Below, piece by piece: positions 12,685-22,461 of a stretch of DNA of 64,000 nt. This stretch comes from Isoetes taiwanensis (taxonomy: Eukaryota; Streptophyta; Lycopodiopsida; Isoetales; Isoetaceae). Where the stretch lies: positions 563,392-627,391 of the forward strand of contig JAJEKV010000108.1 in the NCBI GenBank assembly GCA_021234155.1, in the 5' to 3' direction. Both the position numbers and the translations under genes were made by a program. The notes beneath the pieces were generated by a model that was not told the DNA's origin, searched no databases, and saw only the letters and a list, made by a program, of their open reading frames with translations. How positions within the stretch are numbered: the first letter of the stretch is position 1; the number at the start of each line of letters is the position of its first letter.

Positions 12685-13480
12685 GAGTGCCCGTGGCATA
12701 GGTGGCATATTGGTGCCTAGGGTGGCATGCCCGAGTCACCCGGCATGTTGGAGCCTAGGGTGGCATGTTGCAACCGACATGGCATGTTTGAGGCACCTGG
12801 TATGTTTGAGCCTAGGTGGTATGTTGGAGCCTAAACGGCATGCTTGAGCCACTTTGACGTTGGAGCCCGGGCTGTGGCATGTTTGGAGCCACTGGTATGT
12901 TTGAGCCTAATTAGATGGGTATATTGGAGCCCACGCGTGGCATGTTTGAGTCACCTTAGCATATTTTAGCCTAGGTAGCTGTTTGGAGCCGTGGCACGTT
13001 AGAGCCTAATTGGCATGTTGAGTCCATGTGGCATGGTTGAGCCATCTTGGCATGTTGGAGCCTAAGTGGCATGTTTGAGTCACCCAGATGTTGGAGCCTA
13101 GGTGGCATGTTTAAGCCACCTTGGCATGTTGGAGCCTAGGTGGTATGTTTGAAACCACCTTGGCATGTTGTTCCCTAGGTGGCATGTTTGAGCCACCTTG
13201 GCATCGCTGGAGCCACGTGGTAATGGTTGAGCCACCCTACGCTGGGGAGCCTAGGTGGCATGTTGGAAACCACGATGGCATGTTTGAGCCACCTTGCACA
13301 TTGGAGCCCACGCAGATGGTTGAGCCACCTTGGCATTTGGAGCCTAGGTGGCATGTTGAGCTTAGGATGGCGGTTTGAGCCATATTGGCATGTTGGATGC
13401 CACGTATACGGTTGAGCCACCAGATGCGTTACCCAGGTGGCATGTTTGAGCCACCTTGGCATGCTAGATTCTAGGTGCCA
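12685..13480 (-). repeat. 19-bp minisatellite array, right palindrome arm
   Basis: This is the same minisatellite as at 8.5-10.1 kb but on the opposite strand (units such as GGCATGTTGGAGCCTAGGT and GCATGTTTGAGCCACCTT). It covers about 0.8 kb, half the length of the left array, and is more degenerate. It completes the palindrome as a foldback-like structure spanning about 8.5-13.5 kb. Confidence 0.92.
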
Positions 13481-13610
13481 TGTCACGCGAAAAATTTGCC
13501 AACGCCCCCGCGAAAACCAAAGATGTACATCTTTTCATTAATGGCCTAGTAAAAATTGACCTTGCTTACTTGGCATGCCATGTCACCAATTGGAGGGCCA
13601 CATCATCTTT
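13481..13610 (+). repeat. Second copy of the palindrome-arm flank
   Basis: The sequence after the right array (CCATGTCACGCGAAAAATTTGCCAAC..., then CTTTTCATTAATGGCCTAG) repeats the block just before it at about 12570-12690. The right minisatellite is therefore bracketed by direct repeats, implying a larger composite unit that was duplicated or expanded. Confidence 0.65.
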
Positions 13611-14677
13611 TCCATGCTCTTTTGTTTGTATGCGCGAAGTGTAACGACATCAAGATCCCATTATACCTCTAATATTTATTTCCTATGAGTTTGTGGATCT
13701 GACTTTGTAAAGAATGTTTTTAAGGGTTATCCAGAGAATCGCTTTTAGAAGTACAAAGGGATTGATCATATCATAGCCCACAAGTTTACCTTTGTATTAT
13801 ACATAGGCTACATTATTAGACATGCATATAACCTTGTCATATTCATTTCCTTTCCTCTAGTCTGTTCAAAATGTTGCAGTTTAGAAGCTCTCAATTTGGA
13901 CTCACAAGATTCACCATAAGGCCTCCACTTAATACCATGCGATGATATAGCCAAAACCAAGGCAGATTATTTTCACCCCTTGAGTGTAAGCATGGGAATG
14001 CCCATGATGGCATGGCCATTCCCCAAAGCAACATTTGAATTGCAAGTACATTATAGGTAAATGGAGAGTTGGAGTTAGAATGTCCAAAGAAAAATAAAAA
14101 ATAAAAATACTAACGGGGGCCTATATTTTCTTAGGATGAAAAACAATTCCCATATTTTTATGCACGCATGGTAAATCGGTCCTTTATTCAACAGTGAAGA
14201 TGAATGACAGGGATCTTGATCCACATCCTATGATTTTATTGGCTCTGATAATTAATGGTTGAGATTAGGGGCAACCGAGATCAACGTCAGAGATCTTGAT
14301 CTCCGTCCTTTAATCTTATTGGGTTAGAATAAGGGCAATTTAACCCTTGTATTTTTCCCGCCTAACGTTTATTGCTTCTGCGCCCCTTTTACCTAGTTTT
14401 TGAGCACAGACCGGCGATGACGCTTTGAACAAACACAGATCACAGACCGGCCTTGGCGATGGTGCTTTGAACAAACATAGATCGGCCTTATTATGGCTAT
14501 GGCAATGGCGCTGCACCTTGCTCCAGCAATGGCAATGGCGATGGCGCTGGTGCTGGACCTTCTTCCAGCCATGGCCTTAACATCTGGTGGGGCTCTTCCT
14601 CAGATTCTACCTTTCTTGTTGCTTTAAATTTTTTTGTTTCAAATAAATCACAGCATCTTGTTATTTATCTAAAACAG
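13611..14677. other. Unassigned transposon interior with small duplications
   Basis: A ~35-bp block beginning GATCTTGATCC is repeated near 14212 and 14304. A GATGNNGCTTTGAACAAACA block is repeated near 14415 and 14460. A GGCAATGGCGATGGCGCTGG triplet-like tract lies at 14500-14555. No gene recognised. Confidence 0.4.
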
Positions 14678-15276
14678 GAATTGTGATAGTGGTTATGGCG
14701 CCTGGACGGCCGCCCTAAAAGGGCCAAGACAGATCGGATCAAGACGCCGGCCTGTGGCTGCTTTGCATGTTTCCGAAATGGAAGGGACTCAAGATGAGAC
14801 AGATGTACAGACACCACCTGACGACGGTATATATATAACTGGATTGTTCCTTGATAGTGCACGTTGGGATAGGAAACGAAAATGTCTGACAGAAGCATTG
14901 CCAGGTTCGTAATTCTCTCTCTGTCCTGGTAAATAAAGTAAATGTCTCTCCTTTGCACATTTTTTCTGATGGGGACTGCAAATAATTTGCAGGTGAAATT
15001 TACACAAGTCTACCAGTGGTTCATTTCGTTCCCACAGTCAATTACAAGCCACCACAAGATGAGTACCAATGCCCTCTTTATAAAACGCATGTGAGAGCTG
15101 GGGTGTCAACCACGACTGGTGCCTCCTCCAATTATATTCTGAATATAAGCTTGAAAATTAGCGCAGAAACAACTCCAGATTATTGGGTTCTGCAAGGCAT
15201 AGCGGCTCTCAAGTTCTTGATTGGAAGATCTTTCTATGACCAGGTTTGGCTTAAAGGAATGGTTGTAGCTGAATGA
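14678..15276 (+). pseudogene. Axonemal dynein heavy chain, C-terminal exons (captured fragment)
   Basis: Dynein heavy chains are the motor ATPases of cilia and flagella, found in sperm flagella in plants. Two exons are visible: 14678-14904 and 14993-15276, separated by an 88-bp intron starting GTTCGT and ending TTTGCAG. Splicing joins the frame as LTEALPG-EIYTSLP. Family hallmarks are GIYITGLFLDSARWDRKRK in exon one and LPVVHFVP, YQCPLYKT, a TTTGASSNYI stretch and PDYWVLQGIAAL in exon two, which match the conserved last ~100 residues of dynein heavy chains. The family normally ends just after the last motif; here the frame runs 21 codons further to a TGA at 15274. Motor, stalk and linker domains are absent. 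It lies inside the putative CACTA-like element, suggesting gene capture. The protein family is clear; whether the fragment is expressed is unknown. Confidence 0.85.
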
Positions 15277-15929
15277 TGGTGATTTCGAAAGACCAGATGC
15301 TGGTTTTCGAAGGATTCTTAACTAGGTTTAAACATGCTTCCATATTTTTATGTCTTCATATTTCCAGGAATGAGATTCTTACAAGTTAGAATTGGTTTTC
15401 GAAATGGTATGCTGTGTAATATGTTGCATAGTTTTAAAATATGATTTATATAAGAGAAAATATCATTTTGAGATATCTGAAATACGTTTCTGAAGGTCTG
15501 ATCCCATGATGTTGACATGTTGCTATTTTCCTTAATTATTTGCATAAGCTGTTACCTTTGCAGACTTCTAAATAGACTGTTGTTGCTGTTTGCTTAGGGG
15601 TCTTGCGGATTGCCTTAATGCACAATAAAGGGCTTCTCAGATCGTGTTGTTGCTGGCTAGTTGCTGGTCTTTTCGCAGGATATTTGGCTTGTTTTATCAT
15701 GTAATCTTGTTGCTAACAAATTACTTGATGTCCCATTTCACTAAGCATTGTTGATTAATTGTAGACTTTGTGGTTATTCATATCATATTCTGAGTCAAAA
15801 ACTATAATACAATCATATTCCATTGTTATTTACCTGAATGGATTTTTTGGGTTCGATTCCCAAAGGGTTTTTTTAAAATAAACCATATCGATCTTTCTTC
15901 TTGTAGATGTTTCTTGTTGGGTTTTTTTT
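15277..15929. other. Unassigned sequence, isolated T-arm-like hairpin
   Basis: No gene. At 15849-15866 the sequence TTGGGTTCGATTCCCAA forms a 5-bp stem with a 7-nt TTCGATT loop, the shape of a tRNA T-arm, and contains a perfect B box. No matching A box or acceptor stem is seen, so it is at most a SINE or tRNA-like remnant. Confidence 0.35.
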
Positions 15930-16537
15930 CTATATTGTAATATTAGCTTACTATGTATTGTGATATCGAAAACGTGTCAACTAAAGAAATTCAACAGTCT
16001 TAACTAAAGAATATTCAATGCCTATATGTATGGATATGACCCATAGTATTTTGTTTATAATGTTGTAATATTAGTTTCCTATGCATGGATATGACCTATA
16101 GTATTTTGTTTATAGTGTTGAAATATTAGTTTTCTACTCATTGTAATGTTTAAAACAACGTCTCTTATTTGGGAAAAACAATGCCTAGTGGCATTAAAAC
16201 TACAATATTTTTCTTTTCAACGTGTGGATATGTGTAGTTTTTTTCTTTTCTACTTTAGTAATATTATTTTTCCACGTGTTGAATGTCTAAAACAACGTGT
16301 ATTATATTGAGAATAAACAATGGCTAGTTGCACTATAAACAACACCAAGAAAAAAAAAACAACACATTGTATTTTTCTTAAAAAACTGTCAAATTTCTAT
16401 GCATAGACTTTTTAGATAAAAACTACATGTTGTTTCTAGCATTTTCGGAACAAAACAACAGGTGGGCTTTAAGTGTTGTTTTTCTGCAAAAAAGATAGCA
16501 AAAAACTACACATAGAGCCAAATTTGGGGTTAGTGTG
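15930..16537 (-). repeat. Right terminus and subterminal repeats of the CACTA-like element
   Basis: Read inward on the minus strand: terminal CACACTAACCCCAA, then repeated TGTAGTTTTTT, CTGTTGTTTTG, ATGTAGTTTTTA, GTGTTGTTTTTT and ACGTTGTTTTA words. Further in, at 16030-16140, a ~63-bp unit containing GGATATGACC and ATAGTATTTTGTTTATA is tandemly repeated about twice. Confidence 0.55.
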
Positions 16538-17004
16538 TCAAACATCCTTCTTATCGAAGATATAGCCTTTCACAAAGCCCTTCCAGTCAAGGACAGTGTG
16601 CACAAGGTAAAACATTTAAGGGATAGATGCTTACCAGTGAGCTCTTCCACAGCATATCAACTTCTTGATGTATATCCTTCTTGGTCTTCTTCAATCTATA
16701 TGGCATAATCTCACCATTCTCAACAACATACAATGTGAATAGTCTACTGCTGCTAGAATATATAATCTGCATTGCTTGCTAGCATACCTCCTTATTGTTA
16801 AGCAACAAGCTGCCGGCCTGACCCATAGCATATGCATCACATTAATTCAACTAGCAAGTGTGCACTATGAAGTCCTTGATGATGACCTTTGATGGTGCAT
16901 TAATTGGAGGACGTCCTTGGGACCTAACAATTTGTTTCCTTGATTTGAATACCACACCTTTGCCCACCGCCACCCTTTAATTGGAAAAGAAGCTTTGAAG
17001 ACAT
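16538..17004 (-). pseudogene. Unrecognised minus-strand gene fragment at the transposon's right flank
   Basis: Exon-like minus-strand pieces are visible. One begins at 17004 after a good acceptor (TTTGTTACTCTTGCAG) and reads VFKASFPIKGWRWAKVW. A second ends at 16635 with a GTAAGC donor and contains FTLYVVENGEIMPYRLKK. A third, next to the transposon, reads VLDWKGFVKGYIFDKKD. Together they look like a spliced gene cut by the insertion, continuing at 6.9-7.56 kb on the far side. Family not recognised; no clear acceptor precedes the third piece. Confidence 0.35.
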
Positions 17005-17160
17005 CTGCAAGAGTAACAAAATAGATGAACATATGGTCTGAGAAAATCGAGTTGCGATTTTATAGAACTAAATAGGTTAGCTTCAGCACATCACTTAGCG
17101 ATCCGTTTGCCAGATCATGTTTTTTCGAGCTGGCTAGAAAGAGAACACAAGTTGACTTGA

Positions 17161-17375
17161 GCTCCAAATGGTCTAGAAGATTGCACCCCGCTTTCATTTC
17201 GTTTAAAGAAGATGTACACCGCGATCTTCATGCACAACACTCTGTTGAAATGATACCCCACTACACTGGTCATTTAAGCTCCAAATGATCTAGAACATTG
17301 CACTTGCGATTTGTTTCAGCTAAAGGGTATCCCCACGGTGATCTTCATGAACAACTTTCTGCTGTATGATACCCA
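17161..17375. repeat. 117-bp tandem duplication
   Basis: GCTCCAAATGGTCTAGAA at 17161 recurs as GCTCCAAATGATCTAGAA at 17278, and both copies run through a GATCTTCATG word to ATGATACCCA. Copies are about 80 percent alike by eye. No coding role seen. Confidence 0.7.
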
Positions 17376-18034
17376 CCATTAGCTGGTAAGTCGTATTTAA
17401 TTAAAGTGGGTCTCATTCGATTCCCACTTTTTTTTGGAACCCTGTTATTTTACACAAAAAGGATGAGGGAAACTTTTAAAACCGCATTATTGCTTTAGAA
17501 GATGCCTGTTTTCCTTTGTGAAAAAAATGTTAAGGAAAATTACGTGGTTTACTTTTCTCGGTTAGCGAGTCGAGAAGATAAAGAGCGCAACTAAAACCAA
17601 TAAATATGCTATCTCTCTGTAAACAAAGTGCTGATCTGCTATGAATTTTTATTCATAAATAATTTTATTACATTGTATTTTACAATGATTGAAGATACCA
17701 TGATGGTCGGGCTGACACAAATATTACATCATCTTAGCACATAGACCACCTAACGGGGAACAACATGCGAGAAAAGTCCGAGGGTGTTCCAAGTCACAAG
17801 AGCAACTTGAAGAGAATAGAAATCAACACGCTTAGCCCCGACCAATGCATATCACCAACCTCGTCTGCGTCCTCTTTTCTCAATGAGCGGGACTTTCCAT
17901 GGCTCCCGATCATGTCCTTTCGCTCCAAGGATCCGTGACCGGGAAAGGCAAAATCAAGTTAATGCAAGTGATGCTACAAATAATACAAATAACACACCGG
18001 TTCTAAGGGCCATTTCAAGAATGTAGGTGAAGGG
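17376..18034. other. Unassigned sequence
   Basis: No gene. An imperfect member of the CTCGAC hairpin family lies at 17554-17577. The rest is featureless AT-rich sequence. Confidence 0.35.
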
Positions 18035-18063
18035 CCTTTCTCGACTCGTGAAGTCGAGAAAGG
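18035..18063. repeat. Perfect 12-bp CTCGAC hairpin
   Basis: CCTTTCTCGACT (18035-18046), a five-base CGTGA loop, then AGTCGAGAAAGG (18052-18063): a perfect 12-bp stem. Sixty bases on, a run of about 28 A residues (18124-18151) follows. The same stem sequence recurs at 38.37 kb and in a cluster at 50.6-51.1 kb. Confidence 0.8.
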
Positions 18064-18380
18064 TCGTAAGGCCCCTCGAGCCTTTCTTGATTTGGGAGTG
18101 GAGAAATGTAGCTTAGAACCCCCACAAAAAAAAAAAAAAAAAAAAAAAAAAGGCACACCAAAAGACTTTGCAAGGTTAAAGCGTTATTATTAATCTACTA
18201 ATCTAGCAATGATCTCCCCTATCCTAAACTCACATATTGTAGGCATCAATATGTCAATATCGAGCAATGGCATAGAACCAAGCAAGATACTCAAATAGAA
18301 ACACATAACCTAGACTAGTAATGAGGGTAGGTTCATTTTGATGGCTGTTACTGGGCACTCTACTAGTCATCGAATAAAAA
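18064..18380. other. Poly(A) tract and upstream flank of the copia element
   Basis: Contains the ~28-base A-run at 18124-18151, preceded by AGAACCCCCAC. No 5' LTR or gag start is recognisable before the copia coding signal begins near 18381. Confidence 0.4.
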
Positions 18381-18700
18381 AATCGAAAGCATCTTGCTCA
18401 AATTCACAACTCTCTCTTTTAATTAGAAATGTTGCTAAAACCAGAGAAGAAACTGAAAATATGTTAAGGACTGAGATAGAACAGAATAAATTGATGAGAG
18501 AGGAAGAAAATGCTGAAATTCTTTATGTAAACTTAAGCAAGAAATAATCTGCTATAATTGTAAAAGGAAGGGTCACATTGCTGCCAAGTGTCCTAGTCCC
18601 AAAGAAAAGGAATATGGCAGGGGCAGGGGAAGAGGTAAAGACATTAAAAGAGGATATTCATCTAGAAGAAAAGGAGGATCTGCAGGTATTTACATTGCTC
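18381..18700 (+). pseudogene. Copia gag C-terminus with CCHC zinc knuckle
   Basis: Gag packages the element RNA. An open frame to 18547 supplies a charged helical segment (TREETENMLRTEIEQNK). The next frame carries the zinc knuckle CYNCKRKGHIAAKC (CX2CX4HX4C, about 18553-18594), then a Gly/Arg/Lys-rich basic tail (GRGRGRGK). The knuckle lies in a different frame from the helical part, so one frame change separates them. The N-terminal capsid portion expected of gag is absent. Confidence 0.85.
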
Positions 18701-19017
18701 AAGAAAAGGCAGAAGTTAAGGAAAAGGAAGAATCAAGTGATGACGAGGTAAATTGTGCTTGCTCAATAAATGATGTTGATTCTAGAACTAATGGCAAGAA
18801 TTCTGTGATTGTAGTTGATAGTGGAGCTGAGAGATCAGTAGTAAGATCTCTGGACATGCTCAAAAATCAAGCATCAGCTAAATCAAAACATGTACAAGTT
18901 GGCAATGGAGACCTACAAACTATAGAAGGATGTGGAATGTTGGAGCTGCTGGATCTTGATGGAAACAAAGTTAATATTGAGAATGTTTTGTGCGTTCCTA
19001 GCCTGATAAAAAATTGA
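18701..19017 (+). pseudogene. Copia aspartic protease
   Basis: The protease processes the polyprotein. The catalytic motif VVDSGAERSVV is visible at about 18808-18840, in the DSGA form typical of copia. A second conserved block, IENVLCVPSLIKN, lies just before the stop. The TGA at 19015-19017 replaces what should be a Leu codon at the start of the conserved (L/I)SVYQL block, which continues in the same frame after 19018. This is a single-base nonsense mutation; the frame is otherwise continuous into integrase. Confidence 0.9.
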
Positions 19018-21078
19018 GTATCAGTGTATCAGTTAGTAGACTTGGGTTACAAAATCTTCTTTGAGAACAAAATTTGTAAAATTTTTGTGAATAATGAATT
19101 GAAGTTTTTGGCAAATCGAGTTGGAAACTTGTTTCAATTTGAAAATGGTCTGGTTGATGGAGTTAATGCTGTGTTAATGGTTGACATGGAAACTTGGCAT
19201 AATAGGCTGGCTCATACACATTACAATAATGTGAAGGTTATGGCAAAAACAGGACTTATTGAATGCAATATACCAGAAAACCATAAATGCCTATGTGAGG
19301 GCTGCATGTTAGGCAAGATTACAAGGTTACCATTTCCTAAATCACAAAAAAGAGCTGAAGGAGTCTTAGATCTAGTGCATACAGATCTTTATGGCCCCTT
19401 AAATGTTAGGAGCAGAAATGGGAAGAGGTATTTTATAACTTTCATAGATGACCATAGCAGAAAATGCAAAGTGTATTGCTTGACACGAAAATCTCAGGCC
19501 CTTGATGCTTTTAAAATGTATGTTTCAGAAATGGAGAGACAAACAAATAGAAAATTAAGGTGCATAAGATCAGATAGAGGAGGTGAGTATTTATCTGCTC
19601 AATTTGAGTTCTTTTGCAGGACTAAAGGAATAAGGAGACAGTTGAAATGTAGACATACTCCACAGCAAAATGGGATTGCTGAAAGGAAAAACAGAACTTT
19701 GCTTGATGCAGTGAGGTCCATGTTAAAGTATTCAGGTTTGCCAAACAAATTATGGGAGGAAGCATTGAGGATAGCAGCTTATGTGCAAAATCGAATGCCA
19801 ACCTCAAGTTTGAAAGGTAATATTCCAGAGTTGGTATGGTCAAATAATAAAGCAAACATAGATTATACCATGCCCAAATCATATGGATGTTTAGGGTATA
19901 TCCATATACCAAAAGAATTAAGGCAGAAATTGGACAATAGAGCAGAAATAGGATACTTTGTGGGGTATGATGAACAAAGTAAAGGTTGTAGAATGTTCAT
20001 CCTGAACAAAATTATAATAAGTAGAGACATTATTTTTGATGAACATACTTATTATAAGGATAGGCAGCAATTAAAGAAAAATAATGGCAAACAGGTCGAT
20101 CAAGCAGGTTTTAAATATGATGCAAATGATGATGACAATGAAAAAGTTAATGGAGCTAAGCCTGATATGAAAGAAAATCAGGCAAATTTAGATGAAGAGC
20201 AAGGGAATATTGCTGAGAATGATGCTCCTGATACACAGCCAGGAAAAATAAAGAAAAGAAGAATACAAGCAGAAAGATTAAGAGAAAACTTACCATTGAA
20301 TGAAAATGAATATGGTAGACTTGAAAGTGGAAGAAGTAAGAGGATTGAAAAATTTCCTGAGCTACCAGATCAGGAACAAATTCTAGCTATCTTAGAAGAC
20401 TCTGTTGTCCCAACTTCATATGAAGAGGCAATACATAGCATTGAGAAGGAACACTGGATTAAAGCAATGGAGGAGGAGATAAAATCATTTAAAGATACAG
20501 GAACATTTGATGTAGTAGAAAAACCAGAGAATACCAACATTGTGGGAAACAAATGGATTTATAGAATTAAAACCAATGTTGATGGTACAAAAAGATTTAA
20601 GGCAAGGCTTATAGCTCAAGGTTTCTCTCAGAAGAAGGGAAAGGATTACAATGCAATCTTTTCCCCAGTAGTTAAGCTAACAAGTCTAAGAGTAGCAAAT
20701 GCTCTAAATTTAGAGCTACATGATATGGATGTCAAAACTGCCTTTTTGAATGCAGAATTGAAAGAAACTATTTATACGAAACAACCTGCAGGTTATGGAG
20801 AGAATAATTCAAATGTTTGGAAGCTAAGAAGGGCAGTATATGGATTAAGGCAGTCACCTCGTGAATGGTATTTTTGCATGGACAATTTTCTAAGAGGACA
20901 AGGTTTTGAAAGGTTGAAAAATGATGGAAATTTGTATAAATTCAGAGATGGAGAAAATTTTTGCTTGATTGCATTATATGTGGATGATTGCATAATGATC
21001 TCAAACAATCGAAGTTGCCTACTTACATGCAAAGATGTTTTAAAGAATAGATTTGAAATGACAGATCTTGGGGATTGA
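19018..21078 (+). pseudogene. Copia integrase and reverse transcriptase
   Basis: One open frame of about 680 codons. Integrase: an HHCC zinc domain (WHNRLAHTHY ... CEGCMLGK), then the catalytic core with HTDLYGP, RSDRGGEY and NGIAERKNRT supplying the D, D and E residues. A long charged linker follows, with GAKPD, DEEQGN and KIKKRRIQ stretches. Reverse transcriptase: NKWIYRIK, MDVKTAFLNAEL with the first catalytic Asp, VYGLRQSPREWY, and the YVDD active site near 20980. The frame ends at a TGA at 21076; the expected KQFLGIEVLRN block continues immediately in another frame, so a frame change truncates the domain. Otherwise this part is remarkably intact. Confidence 0.95.
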
Positions 21079-21137
21079 AACAGTTTTTAGGCATTGAGGT
21101 CTTGAGAAATAGAGATAAAGGAATTTTGACTCTAAAA

Positions 21138-21198
21138 TAGAGAATGAGAATGAGAATGAGAATGATTTTTTATCGTCTACTGAGGCCAATCGGCCTAT
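21138..21198 (-). mobile_element. 60-bp retroposon insertion in copia RT/RNase H
   Basis: The copia reading frame (ILTLK ... VENMLKRFF) is interrupted by (GAGAAT)n, T-rich sequence, then TATCGTCTACTGAGG and a CCAATCGGCCTATGG block. The same block occurs at 30.41, 55.62 and 62.04 kb, so it is a mobile sequence. On the minus strand it is a hairpin followed by (ATTCTC)n, as expected of a retroposon 3' end inserted after extreme 5' truncation. Confidence 0.75.
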
Positions 21199-22014
21199 GG
21201 AGCAGACATGTAGAAAACATGCTTAAAAGATTTTTCATGCAGGGATGCCAAAGTAGCAAAAGTTCCTCTTACAACAAATCATAAACTCATTGACGACTTT
21301 GATCAATGAACACACAAAGGGATGGAAAAAATACCATATAGGGAGATAATAGGTTGCTTGCTGTATTTATCCAATAACACAAGGCCAGGCATTAGTTATT
21401 TAGTGAATATCTTGAGCAGATACTGCAATTGTCCAACAAGGAGACATTGGGAAGCAGCAAAACATGTATTAAAATATTTGAAGGGCACAGCAAATTTTGG
21501 GATTACTTTCACATCTGATGATCTAAATCTAAAAGGTTTTAGTGATGCAGATTGGGGAGGAGATAGAAGTACAAGAAAATCTACTTCAGGATATGTTGTG
21601 TTTCTTGGAGGAGGAGCAATAACATGGAGGAGCAAAAAGCAAAAAAGCGTTAGCAATGTCATCGCCAGGTTTGGTATCACGCCTAGTTCATTGCTATCCA
21701 AGGAGCTTGTTTGGCTAAGAAGATTATTAGAGGAACTGGGCTTTAAGCAAAGACAACCTACTGCAATCATAACTGATAGCATGAGTTGCATAGCAATAGT
21801 AAAAATTCCGGTCAAGGATGAGAGAACTAAGCATATTGAGCTTGATATGCACTTCATTAGAGATATGGCAGAGAAAGGATATATTCAGATGTGCTACATT
21901 CATACAAACATACAAATTGCTGATATTTTTACCAAAGCATTGGTTGAGAGAACGTTTACTGAATTCAGAACTAAATTAAATGTTCATCTACGGGTTCTGC
22001 TCGAGTATAAATGA
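21199..22014 (+). pseudogene. Copia RNase H and C-terminus, damaged
   Basis: RNase H degrades the RNA strand during reverse transcription. Visible blocks: IGCLLYLSNNTRPGISYLVN, GFSDADWGGDRSTRKSTSGY (catalytic Asp in DADW), ITWRSKKQKSVS, KELVWLRRLLEELGF, and the terminal KHIELDMHFIRD and ADIFTKALVERTF. Between KSVS and KELVW the usual SSTEAEY block, which holds a catalytic Glu, is replaced by NVIARFGITPSSLLS, so activity would be lost. A stop near 21307 separates the first part (21199-21306) from the 230-codon frame starting at 21322. Confidence 0.9.
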
Positions 22015-22060
22015 TTTCTTAGGAAGGATAGATGAAGAAAAGCAAGAAGTGTATACGCAA

Positions 22061-22223
22061 AGAATTGAAAAAGTGCATCCTTAAGGTACACAAACTATTG
22101 TGGCAACAAAGGGTAAATTGATAAGAGGGTGGCACGCGATTTAATGGTCTTGGAAAAGCCACATTTTAGCAAACCATAGGAAATTGACAAAGTGCATCTT
22201 TAAGGTACACAAACTATTGTGGT
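22061..22223. repeat. 119-bp direct repeat in the copia 3' region
   Basis: AGTGCATCCTTAAGGTACAC at 22072 recurs as AGTGCATCTTTAAGGTACAC at 22191, each followed by AAACTATTGTGG. It lies between the pol stop and the polypurine tract, probably a tandem duplication in the 3' untranslated region. Confidence 0.75.
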
Positions 22224-22461
22224 TTTGAAAAAGCCAGATTTGTCTTCTTGCAATAGTTAAGCCATCAATATAGAACATGAATATTTTCTATGGATGTACA
22301 AAATGATGTTGAAAATCTTAACATGATTTGCACAAGTTCAGGATTCTCTTGCAAAGTAGTCTCATATAACTATTGATGCACACAATGTAAAAATTACGAC
22401 GTATGTTAACAACGCCTCCCTATGTTGGCACTACAATTCAATCATAAGGAAGGAGGGGACA

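Larger units (their letters stand above)
7573..16537. mobile_element. Putative CACTA-like DNA transposon, 8.97 kb, non-autonomous
   Basis: The left end reads CACACTACAACCCCAAC then ATTTGG. The right end, reverse-complemented, reads CACACTAACCCCAA then ATTTGG, so the first ~24 bases match apart from small gaps. Reading inward from both ends, the next several hundred bases are studded with GTAGTTTTT and GTTGTTTT words in the same relative orientation. Terminal CACTA plus inward subterminal repeats is the known pattern of plant En/Spm (CACTA) elements. No transposase was recognised inside. The cargo is a large palindrome with minisatellite arms and the last exons of a dynein heavy chain. No clean 3-bp target duplication is visible (flanks AAT and TCA), which lowers confidence. 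Confidence 0.5.
18381..22461 (+). mobile_element. Ty1/copia LTR retrotransposon, 5'-truncated and inactivated
   Basis: Domain order is gag zinc knuckle, protease, integrase, reverse transcriptase, RNase H, which is the Ty1/copia order. The gag N-terminus and 5' LTR are missing or unrecognisable. Lesions: a frame change between gag tail and knuckle, a TGA at 19015, a 60-bp foreign insertion at about 21138-21197 with flanking frame loss, and a scrambled RNase H centre. A purine-rich AAGGAAGGAGGGGA at 22447-22460 is the likely polypurine tract, but the 3' LTR that should follow could not be delimited without its mate. Confidence 0.9.

Noticed and set aside
8514-13480. CRISPR-like array
   Set aside because: Short repeats are adjacent, degenerate and lack unique spacers; the context is a plant nuclear genome.
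15849-15866. tRNA gene from the perfect T-arm
   Set aside because: No D-arm, anticodon arm or acceptor stem is found upstream.
18064-18380. 5' LTR of the copia element
   Set aside because: No sequence here matches the region after the 3' polypurine tract, and no primer-binding site was seen.
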